Assembly (NCBI GenBank): GCA_964654355.1
Contig: CAZZIQ010000001.1
Location: 1 to 58,823, forward strand
Origin: CAZZIQ01 sp964654355
GTDB lineage: Bacteria; Pseudomonadota; Gammaproteobacteria; GCF-002020875
Direction of reading: 5' to 3'
Length of the DNA: 58,823 nt
Of this stretch, positions 8,866 through 16,818 are shown in pieces. Under the pieces are notes generated by a model. The model did not search any database. It had not been told where the DNA came from and saw nothing but the letters and a program-made list of their open reading frames with translations. A program made the translations under genes and the position numbers. Position 1 is the stretch's first letter; each line of letters opens with the position of its first letter.

Positions 8866-9615
8866 ATGCACATCCTTGTGAGTAACGACGACGGTTATTT
8901 GGCTCCGGGCATTCGAGCGCTCGTGGATGCATTGCAGCCGTTGGCGGAGTGCACCGTGTTCGCGCCCGATCGCAATCGCAGCGGCGCAAGTAATTCCTTG
9001 ACGCTGGAACTGCCGGTGCGGCTCAGCCGTGCCGATAATGGCTTTTGGCGGGTGGAAGGAACCCCCACCGACTGTGTGCATCTCGCGATCACCGGCGTGT
9101 TGGATGAGGAGCCCGATTTGGTGGTTTCCGGCATCAATGCGGGCGCAAACTTAGGCGATGACGTGCTCTATTCCGGCACGGTTGCTGCCGCTCTTGAGGG
9201 CCGCTTCCTTGGTTTGCCTGCCATTGCTCTGTCGATGGCGTCGCATGATCCTCAGCATTACGCCACCGGAGCCAAGGTTGCTGCGCACTTGGTGCGCGGC
9301 ATGCGTGCGCAGCCACTCAAAGCCAACACGGTTTTAAACGTAAACATTCCGGATTTGCCATGGTCGCAGCTACGTGGTTTTCGGGCGACGCGTCTGGGCC
9401 ATCGGCATAAAGCCGAAGCGGCCGTGCCCATGCTGGATCCACGTGGCAAGACGGTATATTGGGTCGGCCCTGCCGGCGGTGAGCAAGATGCAGGCGAGGG
9501 CACTGACTTTCATGCGGTGCGTGAAGGTTGGGTCTCGGTGACGCCACTGCAAGCTGACCTCACCCATCATCGCTTGCTCGGTGATGTGGGTGGATGGCTG
9601 GAGAATCTTGCGTGA
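8866..9615 (+). CDS. surE: 5'/3'-nucleotidase SurE
   Basis: SurE is a metal-dependent phosphatase acting on nucleoside monophosphates, linked to stationary-phase survival. The N-terminus MHILVSNDDGYLAPGI carries the metal-binding Asp pair, and GINAGANLGDDVLYSGTVAAA is the second signature. The open frame extends upstream to 8776, but that part would be a Phe/Trp-rich tail spanning the pnp terminator. ATG 8866 is chosen, giving 249 aa, the family norm. It overlaps pcm by four bases (GTGA), the usual surE-pcm order. Confidence 0.94.
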   Translation: MHILVSNDDGYLAPGIRALVDALQPLAECTVFAPDRNRSGASNSLTLELPVRLSRADNGFWRVEGTPTDCVHLAITGVLDEEPDLVVSGINAGANLGDDVLYSGTVAAALEGRFLGLPAIALSMASHDPQHYATGAKVAAHLVRGMRAQPLKANTVLNVNIPDLPWSQLRGFRATRLGHRHKAEAAVPMLDPRGKTVYWVGPAGGEQDAGEGTDFHAVREGWVSVTPLQADLTHHRLLGDVGGWLENLA

Positions 9616-10265
9616 GTGGTTATGGCGTGACCTCACCGCGCATGCGTGAGCGCCTCGTAGAAGAGCTCGAGCAACAAGGCATTACCAGTCTCGATGTGTT
9701 GGATGCGATTCGCACGGTGCCGCGGCATGAGTTTGTCGAAGAAGCCCTGTGGCATCGGGCCTATGATAACGATGCTTTGCCCATCGGCCATGGCCAAACC
9801 ATTTCACAACCGTACATCGTTGCGCGCATGACCGAAGCCTTGCTGGGTGGGCGTCATGCGCTGGGTCGTGTGCTCGAAATTGGCACCGGCTCGGGTTATC
9901 AGGCTGCCATTCTGTCGCGGGTCGCGCGCGAGGTATTTTCGATTGAGCGCATTGATGCGCTGCATCAATTGGCGCGCCAGCGCTTTCAACAGCTCGGCAT
10001 TCGCAACGTGCGTTTGAAGCTGGATGATGGCCGGGTCGGTTGGCCCGACTTTGCACCCTATGACGGTATCTTGGTCACTGCCGCACCGCCGGGGGTGCCG
10101 CGCGCACTCGCTCAACAACTCAAAGAAGGGGGGCGTTTGATTGTGCCGGTCGGTAAGCAGGGCGCGACACAAGAGTTGGTTGAGGTGCGGCGTGAGGGTG
10201 ATGAGTTTCCGAGTCGAGTCTTGGAAGCTGTGCGCTTTGTGCCGCTGCGCGCCGGAACGCAATAG
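9612..10265 (+). CDS. pcm: Protein-L-isoaspartate O-methyltransferase
   Basis: Pcm methylates isoaspartyl residues in aged proteins with S-adenosylmethionine to start their repair. The SAM-binding motif VLEIGTGSGYQAAIL and the substrate segment GHGQTISQPYIVARMTEAL are clear. I chose GTG 9612, which overlaps the surE stop and has GGAGA 7 bases before it, over the ATG at 9594. The product is then 217 aa. The surE-pcm-yqaA-nlpD run resembles the conserved nlpD neighbourhood. Confidence 0.95.
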   Translation: MSGYGVTSPRMRERLVEELEQQGITSLDVLDAIRTVPRHEFVEEALWHRAYDNDALPIGHGQTISQPYIVARMTEALLGGRHALGRVLEIGTGSGYQAAILSRVAREVFSIERIDALHQLARQRFQQLGIRNVRLKLDDGRVGWPDFAPYDGILVTAAPPGVPRALAQQLKEGGRLIVPVGKQGATQELVEVRREGDEFPSRVLEAVRFVPLRAGTQ

Positions 10266-10267
10266 CC

Positions 10268-10849
10268 ATGGCGTTGTTTAGCACACTCTACAAACGCAGT
10301 TTGCAGTGGGCCCAGCATCGTCATGCTGAACGTTATTTGTTTGGTTTGAGCGTGGCGGAGTCGAGTTTCTTTCCAGTGCCACCGGATGTGATGTTGATTC
10401 CCATGACCTTAGCGCGTCCGCAGCGCGCATGGTGGCTGGCCTTGCTGACCACAATTGCCTCGGTGTTGGGTGGCGTGTTGGGGTGGCTGTTGGGTGTGTG
10501 GGCCTTGGAGGCTTTGCTGCCTTGGATTGAGCGCTTAGGGTATTTGCCTGCCTATGAATCTGCTGTGGCGGATTTCCGGCACTGGGGCATATGGATTGTG
10601 TTTCTCGCCGGCTTTACGCCAATTCCTTACAAGATTTTTACCATCACGGCGGGCAGCTTAGCGATGCCCTTATTGCCCTTTGTGTTGGCTTCAATGGTTG
10701 GCCGTGGCGGACGCTTTTTTTTGGTGGCGGCGCTGATGCGTTGGGGCGGCCCACGCATTGCAGCACTGGAAGAAGCGTGGATGGAGCGGATTGGCTGGTC
10801 GGTAGTCGTTTTGGCAATTGGCATTGGTATTGCGGTGGCAGCGACATGA
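10268..10849 (+). CDS. yqaA: YqaA/DedA-like inner-membrane protein
   Basis: The 193-aa protein has several hydrophobic stretches, the clearest around residues 55-80 (WWLALLTTIASVLGGVLGWL) and the C-terminal WSVVVLAIGIGIAVAA. It contains the SNARE-associated/DedA-type segment FLAGFTPIPYKIFTITAG, which matches YqaA proteins. The DedA superfamily is involved in lipid or ion homeostasis of the inner membrane, but the substrate of YqaA is not established. It follows pcm by two bases and overlaps nlpD by ATGA. Confidence 0.85.
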   Translation: MALFSTLYKRSLQWAQHRHAERYLFGLSVAESSFFPVPPDVMLIPMTLARPQRAWWLALLTTIASVLGGVLGWLLGVWALEALLPWIERLGYLPAYESAVADFRHWGIWIVFLAGFTPIPYKIFTITAGSLAMPLLPFVLASMVGRGGRFFLVAALMRWGGPRIAALEEAWMERIGWSVVVLAIGIGIAVAAT

Positions 10850-11778
10850 GACAAAGACAAAGAAATGGTTTGCGTGCGGGTGCGTGGGCGATTGCCGTGA
10901 TAATTTTGGTCGGTTGTTCTGCTGCCGATCCGCGTAGCTTGCCGGTTCTGAATGCCGCGCGCCCGGCCAATGAGGCGCCGGAGACCTACAAGGTGCGGCG
11001 TGGCGATAGCCTGTATTTGATCGCCATGGAATTTGATCTGGATTGGCGCAATCTGGCCGATTGGAACGACATTGGTCGCAATGGCGTCATTTATCCCGGG
11101 CAGATTTTGCGTCTGCATGGAAGCTCGCAGGCTCAGCCGCAAACGGAAACGTTAGACCTAGCGCCAAGCATCGCGAGCAGTGTGCCAGACACTTATGTCG
11201 TGCAGCGCGGCGATTTTCTCAGCAAAATTGCCGAGCGTTTTGGCTTGGCGTGGCAGGATCTCGCGCGTTGGAATAGCCTAAAGAAGCCGTACACCTTGAA
11301 GGTTGGCCAGACCCTGCGTTTGCGTGGTGATGTGACCGGATCTACGACACCGACAGCGCGCGCCACCAAACCCGCGACAACTTCGCGTCCATCCCAATCG
11401 ACACCCGCTCGCACAGTTGCCGGCAAAGGGAGTTGGCCGTGGCCGAGTGGTACGCGCCAGGTGCAAAAGAGCGGTAAGGGAATTGATTTGTTCGGCAAGG
11501 AAGGCGATCCAATCAATGCGGTCGCGCCAGGGCAGGTGGTCTACAGTGGTTCAAACCTAGTGCGTTACGGCAACCTTGTTATCGTCAAGCATGATGAGCA
11601 TGTCCTCACCGCCTATGCGCACAACGCCAAGATCTTGGTTAAAGAAGGAGATGCAGTGAAGGTCGGACAGAAGATTGCCGAGATGGGCAAGACCGGCACC
11701 GATCGTGTGCGTTTGCACTTTGAGGTGCGGGTCGACGGCAAGGCCGTTGATCCGTTGCGCTACCTCGGTAAGCGCTGA
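10846..11778 (+). CDS. nlpD: NlpD-like murein hydrolase activator lipoprotein
   Basis: NlpD activates the amidase AmiC at the division septum from the outer membrane. The ATG overlaps the yqaA stop. The N-terminus has an Arg-rich start, a hydrophobic stretch and a lipobox ending LVGC (Cys 25). Two LysM repeats follow (about 45-90 and 112-160, each with a YxVxRGD signature), then a Thr/Pro/Ser-rich linker and a C-terminal LytM/M23 domain (about 205-310). Metal-ligand positions are lost: KGIDLFG replaces the usual HxGxD, and RLHFEV replaces HxHFE. This marks a degenerate activator, not an active peptidase. Unlike many gammaproteobacteria, rpoS does not follow. Confidence 0.92.
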   Translation: MRQRQRNGLRAGAWAIAVIILVGCSAADPRSLPVLNAARPANEAPETYKVRRGDSLYLIAMEFDLDWRNLADWNDIGRNGVIYPGQILRLHGSSQAQPQTETLDLAPSIASSVPDTYVVQRGDFLSKIAERFGLAWQDLARWNSLKKPYTLKVGQTLRLRGDVTGSTTPTARATKPATTSRPSQSTPARTVAGKGSWPWPSGTRQVQKSGKGIDLFGKEGDPINAVAPGQVVYSGSNLVRYGNLVIVKHDEHVLTAYAHNAKILVKEGDAVKVGQKIAEMGKTGTDRVRLHFEVRVDGKAVDPLRYLGKR

Positions 11779-11798
11779 GGATTTATTATCAGCCACTG

Positions 11799-11824
11799 AA
11801 AACCCGGCTTTGGCCGGGTTTTTT
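11799..11824. terminator. Bidirectional terminator between nlpD and the DUF498 gene
   Basis: AAAACCCGGC and GCCGGGTTTT (11799-11808 with 11813-11822) form a 10-bp stem around a TTTG loop with A- and T-runs on both sides. It lies between two convergent genes and can serve both. Confidence 0.88.
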
Positions 11825-11831
11825 GTTGGTT

Positions 11832-12206
11832 TTAGATCTGAATCAAGCCGGCACAGGCCGCCCGCTCTTCATTTAGCAGGACATTCCAGGTGCGGCAGGC
11901 GGCACCCGTTTCCATGACTTCCAGCCCAATCTGGTGTTGCTGGAAGAAGCGTAGGACGTCGTTGTGTGGGAAACGGTGCACCGCACCGCTGCCGAGTAGG
12001 ACGATTTCTGGGCGTTGTTCAAGGAACGGGGCGCAGTCTTCCGGGCGTAGCGCGCTGATGTCGGTTAGCGCCCAGTTCTGCGGGCGAGGAAGGTCTGGCA
12101 GCAGAAGCAGGCTGTTGCGATAGGTGATGTCCGCCAGCTGGATTTCGCCGCGGTCGTAGCGCTGGATCCGGAGCGGGTTGTGGGCGTTCTCGAGATTGAG
12201 CTGCAT
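11832..12206 (-). CDS. Mth938-like (DUF498) domain protein
   Basis: The 124-aa product matches the DUF498/Mth938-like fold family, related to mitochondrial NDUFAF3. Recognisable features are ITYRNSLLLLPD, the PEIVLLGSGAVHRFP block and the GLEVMETGAACRTWNVLLNE block. The biochemical role in bacteria is not known; the eukaryotic relative assists complex I assembly. It is convergent with nlpD and divergent from alaC. The gap 12207-12310 must hold both promoters, but I could not place boxes with confidence. Confidence 0.85.
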   Translation of the reverse strand: MQLNLENAHNPLRIQRYDRGEIQLADITYRNSLLLLPDLPRPQNWALTDISALRPEDCAPFLEQRPEIVLLGSGAVHRFPHNDVLRFFQQHQIGLEVMETGAACRTWNVLLNEERAACAGLIQI

Positions 12207-12310
12207 GGCCGCATTCTAGCGCCAGCGGGGAGGGACCGGCATGGGATTTTTGCTCCGAAACGAATAGACTTACGCACTTTATTTCTACGGAATTCTGCCG
12301 CAGGTCCACC

Positions 12311-13522
12311 GTGCAACCTAACGATCAGTTCCAGCGTATTCAGCGCTTACCCCCCTACGTTTTTGCTATCGTCAATGAATTGAAGGCGAAAGCGCGAGCG
12401 CGTGGTGAGGACATTATCGATTTTGGCATGGGTAATCCGGACCAGCCGACGCCGCAGCACATCGTGGATAAGCTGTGTGAGGCGGCGCAGCGTGGCGATA
12501 CGCATCGTTACTCTATGTCCAAGGGGATTCCCCGTCTGCGTCGTGCGATCAGTACGTGGTACAAGAATCGTTACGACGTTGAAATTGACCCGGACAGCGA
12601 AGCGATTGTGACGATTGGCTCGAAAGAGGGCCTTGCGCATTTCGCGCTCGCGACCGTTGGCCCCGGCGATTCGGTGTTGGTGCCGAACCCAGCCTATCCG
12701 ATCCATCCGTATGGCTTCATCATCGCCGGCGCCGATGTGCGTCATGTGCCCTTATTGCCGGGCGTGGATTTCTTTGCCGAGTTGGAAAAAGCGATTCGCG
12801 ATTCCTGGCCAAAGCCCAAGTTCTTGGTATTGAACTTTCCGGGGAATCCGACCACGGATTGTGTTGAGTTGGACTTCTTTGAGCGTGTGATCGAGATCGC
12901 CCGCGAGCATGGGATCTGGGTGGTGCATGATCTCGCCTACGCTGATATCGCTTTTGATGGTTATGTGGCGCCGTCGGTACTGCAGGTCCCAGGTGCGAAA
13001 GACATCGCCGTCGAATTCTTTACTTTGTCCAAGAGCTACAACATGCCGGGATGGCGTGTGGGCTTCATGGTGGGCAATCCGACCTTGGTCGCTGCGTTAT
13101 CGCGGATCAAGTCGTATCTGGATTACGGCATGTTTACTCCAATTCAGGTTGCGGCAATTGCCGCGCTTGAAGGCCCACAGGATTGTGTATCTGAGATCTC
13201 AGAAATGTATCGCGTGCGTCGCGATGTGCTCTGCCAAGGCTTGAACAGTATTGGTTGGTCGGTTACGCCGCCGAAGGCCACCATGTTCGTATGGGCGCCG
13301 ATTCCAGAGCCGTATCGCGAGCTCGGTTCCCTCGAGTTCTCTAAGAAATTGTTGGCTGAGGCCAAGGTTGCGGTTTCCCCTGGTATTGGTTTTGGTGAAT
13401 ATGGGGACGGCTTTGTGCGCTTTGGCTTGATTGAAAATGAACATCGTACCCGTCAGGCGATTCGCGGCATTCGCGACATGTTCCGCCGTGATGGTTTGAT
13501 GCAAATGGATAGTGACGTATGA
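12311..13522 (+). CDS. alaC: Alanine-synthesising PLP aminotransferase (AlaC type)
   Basis: AlaC transfers an amino group from glutamate to pyruvate to make alanine. The 403-aa fold-type I aminotransferase contains IDFGMGNPDQPTP near the N-terminus, NFPGNPTT, and the PLP-binding Lys at about 241 in TLSKSYNMPGWRVGF. These features match AlaC/YfdZ. The start is GTG 12311 with a weak AGG upstream. It overlaps hom by ATGA. This alaC-hom-thrC order is common in gammaproteobacteria outside the enterics. Strict substrate preference cannot be read from sequence. Confidence 0.9.
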   Translation: MQPNDQFQRIQRLPPYVFAIVNELKAKARARGEDIIDFGMGNPDQPTPQHIVDKLCEAAQRGDTHRYSMSKGIPRLRRAISTWYKNRYDVEIDPDSEAIVTIGSKEGLAHFALATVGPGDSVLVPNPAYPIHPYGFIIAGADVRHVPLLPGVDFFAELEKAIRDSWPKPKFLVLNFPGNPTTDCVELDFFERVIEIAREHGIWVVHDLAYADIAFDGYVAPSVLQVPGAKDIAVEFFTLSKSYNMPGWRVGFMVGNPTLVAALSRIKSYLDYGMFTPIQVAAIAALEGPQDCVSEISEMYRVRRDVLCQGLNSIGWSVTPPKATMFVWAPIPEPYRELGSLEFSKKLLAEAKVAVSPGIGFGEYGDGFVRFGLIENEHRTRQAIRGIRDMFRRDGLMQMDSDV

Positions 13523-14829
13523 ATCCGGTGAAGGTTGGAATTTTGGGTTTGGGCACCGTTGGTTGCGGTGCGGTCAATGTATTGCGCCGCAATCTGGATG
13601 AGATTACCCGTCGTGCAGGGCGTGAGATTCAGGTCGTTGCAGCGGCGGTGCGTGATTTGCAGCGTGCGCGTGCCTGCGCCACCGACGGCATTCGTCTGAC
13701 CGATGATCCGATGGTGGTCGCACAGGATCCAGAAGTTGAAATCGTTCTGGAACTAATGGGCGGCACTGGGCTGGCGCGTGAATGTGTGTTTGCGGCAGTG
13801 ACCGCCGGCAAGCATGTGGTAACGGCGAACAAGGCCTTGATTGCGACCCATGGCAATGAGTTGTTCAAGTTGGCGCAAGACAAGGGTGTTGTGGTTGCGT
13901 TCGAGGCCGCTGTTGGTGGTGGTATTCCGATCATCAAGGCGATTCGTGAAGGGCTTTCTGCGAATCGGATTGAGTGGCTGGCGGGCATCATCAATGGTAC
14001 CGGCAACTTTATTCTGACCGAGATGCGCGACAAGGGGCGCGCGTTTGAGGACGTATTGGCTGAAGCGCAGGCTTTGGGTTATGCCGAAGCCGATCCGACT
14101 TTCGATGTGGAGGGAATCGATGCGGCACATAAGCTGACCATTCTCGCTTCCATTGCATTTGGGATTCCGTTGCAATTTGAACGTGCCTACACCGAAGGCA
14201 TTAGCAAGATTGCGCCAGAAGACGTGGCGTATGCCACTGAGCTTGGCTATCGCATCAAACATTTGGGCGTCGCACGTCGCACCGAGCAGGGTGTGGAGTT
14301 GCGTGTGCACCCAACCTTGATTCCGCAGCGTCGCCTGATTGCAAATGTCGATGGTGTGATGAACGCCGTCCTGGTGCGCGGTGATGCGGTTGGGCCGACT
14401 TTGTATTACGGCGCGGGCGCCGGTGATGAACCAACAGCGTCGGCGGTCTTGGCGGATACGGTGGACGTGGTGCGTGCCTTGACTTCAGATCCGAACAATC
14501 GGGTTCCGCATCTTGCGTTCCAGCCGGATGCGCTACAAGACTTGCCGATCCTTGATATCGAAGACATCGAAACCGCTTATTACCTTCGTCTGGAGGTCTT
14601 GGATAAGGCTGGTGTGCTCGCAGATGTAACCAGCATCTTGGCGGAACAGAACATCAGCATTGAGGCACTGATCCAGAAAGATGACCTCAGCGACGCGGAT
14701 ACGGTCCCGGTGATCCTGTTGACCCATTGCACACGTGAAGGTGCAATGAACCGCGCGATCGCGGCTATGGAGGCACTGAGTAGTGTGCAAGCGCCGCTCA
14801 TGCGCATCCGTGTCGAAAGCTTGGCGTAA
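13519..14829 (+). CDS. hom: Homoserine dehydrogenase
   Basis: This enzyme reduces aspartate semialdehyde to homoserine in threonine and methionine biosynthesis. The 436-aa monofunctional protein has the NAD(P)-binding GILGLGTVGCGAVNVL motif, the catalytic segment GIINGTGNFILTEM, the EADPTFDVEGIDAAHKLTILA signature, and a C-terminal ACT domain (about 355-430), presumably for feedback by threonine. It is not fused to aspartokinase. It is coupled to alaC by a four-base overlap and followed 44 bases on by thrC. Confidence 0.97.
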   Translation: MNPVKVGILGLGTVGCGAVNVLRRNLDEITRRAGREIQVVAAAVRDLQRARACATDGIRLTDDPMVVAQDPEVEIVLELMGGTGLARECVFAAVTAGKHVVTANKALIATHGNELFKLAQDKGVVVAFEAAVGGGIPIIKAIREGLSANRIEWLAGIINGTGNFILTEMRDKGRAFEDVLAEAQALGYAEADPTFDVEGIDAAHKLTILASIAFGIPLQFERAYTEGISKIAPEDVAYATELGYRIKHLGVARRTEQGVELRVHPTLIPQRRLIANVDGVMNAVLVRGDAVGPTLYYGAGAGDEPTASAVLADTVDVVRALTSDPNNRVPHLAFQPDALQDLPILDIEDIETAYYLRLEVLDKAGVLADVTSILAEQNISIEALIQKDDLSDADTVPVILLTHCTREGAMNRAIAAMEALSSVQAPLMRIRVESLA

Positions 14830-14873
14830 TTTATTTTTGAATGGGCGATGCCCAAACTGATGAGAGTTTGACT

Positions 14874-16010
14874 GTGCGTTATACCGGATTGATTGAAAAG
14901 TATCGTAAGTATCTGCCGATTTCTGAATCGACCCCGATCATTAGTTTGGGTGAAGGCAATACACCACTAATTCACTTGCAGAACATTCCTGCCGCGCTCG
15001 GTTTGGATGCTAAGCTTTATGTGAAGTATGAAGGTTTGAATCCGACCGGTTCCTTCAAAGATCGCGGGATGTGTATGGCCGTGACCAAGGCGGTTGAAGA
15101 AGGTAGCAAGGCGATCATTTGTGCTTCGACCGGAAATACCTCGGCGGCCGCGGCGGCCTATGCTGCACGCGCAGGGATTACGGCCTTTGTGTTGATCCCG
15201 GATGGCAAGATTGCCATGGGCAAGTTGGCGCAGGCGATGATGCACGGCGCTGTTGTAATTCAGATTCAAGGCAACTTCGACGATGGTATGCGCTTGGTGA
15301 AGGAAGTTGCGGACCATGCACCTGTGACCATTGTGAATTCCATCAATCCGTATCGTCTGCAGGGGCAGAAGACGGCAGCTTTTGAAATCGTTGAAGAGCT
15401 CGGCGATGCGCCGGATTTTCATTGTTTGCCGGTTGGCAATGCGGGCAATATCACCGCGCATTGGATTGGCTACTGTGAACTGACCACCAAACCCGGCGAG
15501 CATGCGACCAACGCTTGTGCATTCTGTGAGGGTGAATCTGGTTGTGCTTATGGCCAGGGCAAGAGCGGCAAGCGGCCGCAGATGGTGGGCTATCAGGCTG
15601 CAGGCTCGGCGCCGTTCATTCGTGGTGAGATGGTCGACAATCCAGAAACCATTGCCACTGCCATTCGTATTGGGCATCCACAGTCTTGGGACAAGGCTTG
15701 GAAGGTCATGGACGAATCCAAGGGCTGGTTTGATGAATGCACGGACGAAGAAATCTTAGTTGCGCAAAAATTGCTGGCGGAGAAAGAAGGCGTGTTCTGT
15801 GAACCTGCTTCTGCAACCTCCGTTGCGGGCGCTTTACGCGACCTACAGTCCGGCAAGATTCCGGCCGGTTCCAGCGTCGTTTGCACCCTGACCGGACATG
15901 GCCTGAAGGACCCAGACACTGCGATCAAGCAGTCGACGTGTCCGGTGATTACGGTTCCCGCCACCCTCGACGCGGTTCGCGAGGCCATCCTCGGCAACAC
16001 GCGCGCGTAA
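14874..16010 (+). CDS. thrC: Threonine synthase with a cysteine-rich insertion
   Basis: Threonine synthase converts O-phosphohomoserine to threonine using PLP. Signatures are GEGNTPLIHL near the N-terminus, NPTGSFKDRGM with the PLP Lys at about 62, and CASTGNTSAAAAAYAARAG. I chose GTG 14874, with GAGAG 7 bases upstream and the family-like start RYTGLIEKYR, over ATG 14841, which has no ribosome site. The product is 378 aa. Between GNAGNITAHWIGY and KRPQMVGYQAAGSAP lies an insertion with Cys at 201, 215, 218 and 224 that resembles a metal or cluster site. I do not recall this in E. coli or Bacillus ThrC. Confidence 0.94.
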   Translation: MRYTGLIEKYRKYLPISESTPIISLGEGNTPLIHLQNIPAALGLDAKLYVKYEGLNPTGSFKDRGMCMAVTKAVEEGSKAIICASTGNTSAAAAAYAARAGITAFVLIPDGKIAMGKLAQAMMHGAVVIQIQGNFDDGMRLVKEVADHAPVTIVNSINPYRLQGQKTAAFEIVEELGDAPDFHCLPVGNAGNITAHWIGYCELTTKPGEHATNACAFCEGESGCAYGQGKSGKRPQMVGYQAAGSAPFIRGEMVDNPETIATAIRIGHPQSWDKAWKVMDESKGWFDECTDEEILVAQKLLAEKEGVFCEPASATSVAGALRDLQSGKIPAGSSVVCTLTGHGLKDPDTAIKQSTCPVITVPATLDAVREAILGNTRA

Positions 16011-16026
16011 GCGCAACGGAGCGTTC

Positions 16027-16818
16027 GTGCCGCACGCGGCCACGCTGTATCACCCCAACCTGTTTGCGCAGCTTCCGACTTTGCCGGAGGCGCTGAGGCA
16101 GCGTCTGGCCTGCGGTAATCTGTCTACTGAATTACCCATGGCCGCGATTCGTGCGCTAGCCGCGGGCGTGATCCTTCCGCCTGAGCATTACTTGCTTGCA
16201 GTCGATCTCATACATCTCTATCCCGATTTGAATCGCGTGCGCTTGGTCTTTCCAGATGGAATGGATGGCGTACATGCTGATGAGGCCCAGCGCTTGCTTG
16301 ACTGTTGTCGTCCTGTCTTTGCCGCACAAAGCATGCAGTTGTTATTCGCACAGGGGCGGCATTGGTTGTTAAGTGTGCCAGCCTCGCACGCCGTTACAGA
16401 CGCAACTACGGCAACGAGCTTTACGGATCCACAGCGTGCACAAGGAATGCCCTTGGATGAGGCGATGCCCAAGGGTGAGGTTGGTCGTTTGTGGCGGCAG
16501 TTGATCAGTGAGATTCAGATCGAACTGCATCATGCAGAAGTGAATCAACAGCGTATTCAAAAAGGACATATGACCTTGAATGGAGTGTGGTTGTGGGGAT
16601 GGTCTACGCCAGCTGAATGTATGTCCCTTCAGGATCAGCATTTGAGTTGGATGAATGAGGCGCATGCACTTGAGCAGATTGAAGCGGAGATGCGTGATGC
16701 CGAAGTTTTGCGCTTGTGCTCCGACGCGGGAAGTTGGGTTTGGCAGAAAAAAGACGTTTGGAAGTTTTGGCGTCGCCGCCAAGCAAAGCGTGCGCCGTTT
16801 GTGATGGAGATCGAATGA
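16027..16818 (+). CDS. Conserved protein adjacent to recJ, often annotated as phosphoglycerate-mutase-like
   Basis: This 263-aa protein resembles proteins found beside recJ in Xanthomonadales and related groups, which carry a weak cofactor-independent phosphoglycerate mutase (apgM-like) annotation. The visible match is the NGVWLWGWS block in the second half. The usual metal-binding Asp/His motifs of that superfamily are not seen, so enzymatic activity is doubtful. GTG 16027 has GGAG five bases upstream. It overlaps recJ by ATGA, so the two are co-translated, and a role linked to DNA repair is possible but unproven. Confidence 0.6.
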   Translation: MPHAATLYHPNLFAQLPTLPEALRQRLACGNLSTELPMAAIRALAAGVILPPEHYLLAVDLIHLYPDLNRVRLVFPDGMDGVHADEAQRLLDCCRPVFAAQSMQLLFAQGRHWLLSVPASHAVTDATTATSFTDPQRAQGMPLDEAMPKGEVGRLWRQLISEIQIELHHAEVNQQRIQKGHMTLNGVWLWGWSTPAECMSLQDQHLSWMNEAHALEQIEAEMRDAEVLRLCSDAGSWVWQKKDVWKFWRRRQAKRAPFVMEIE

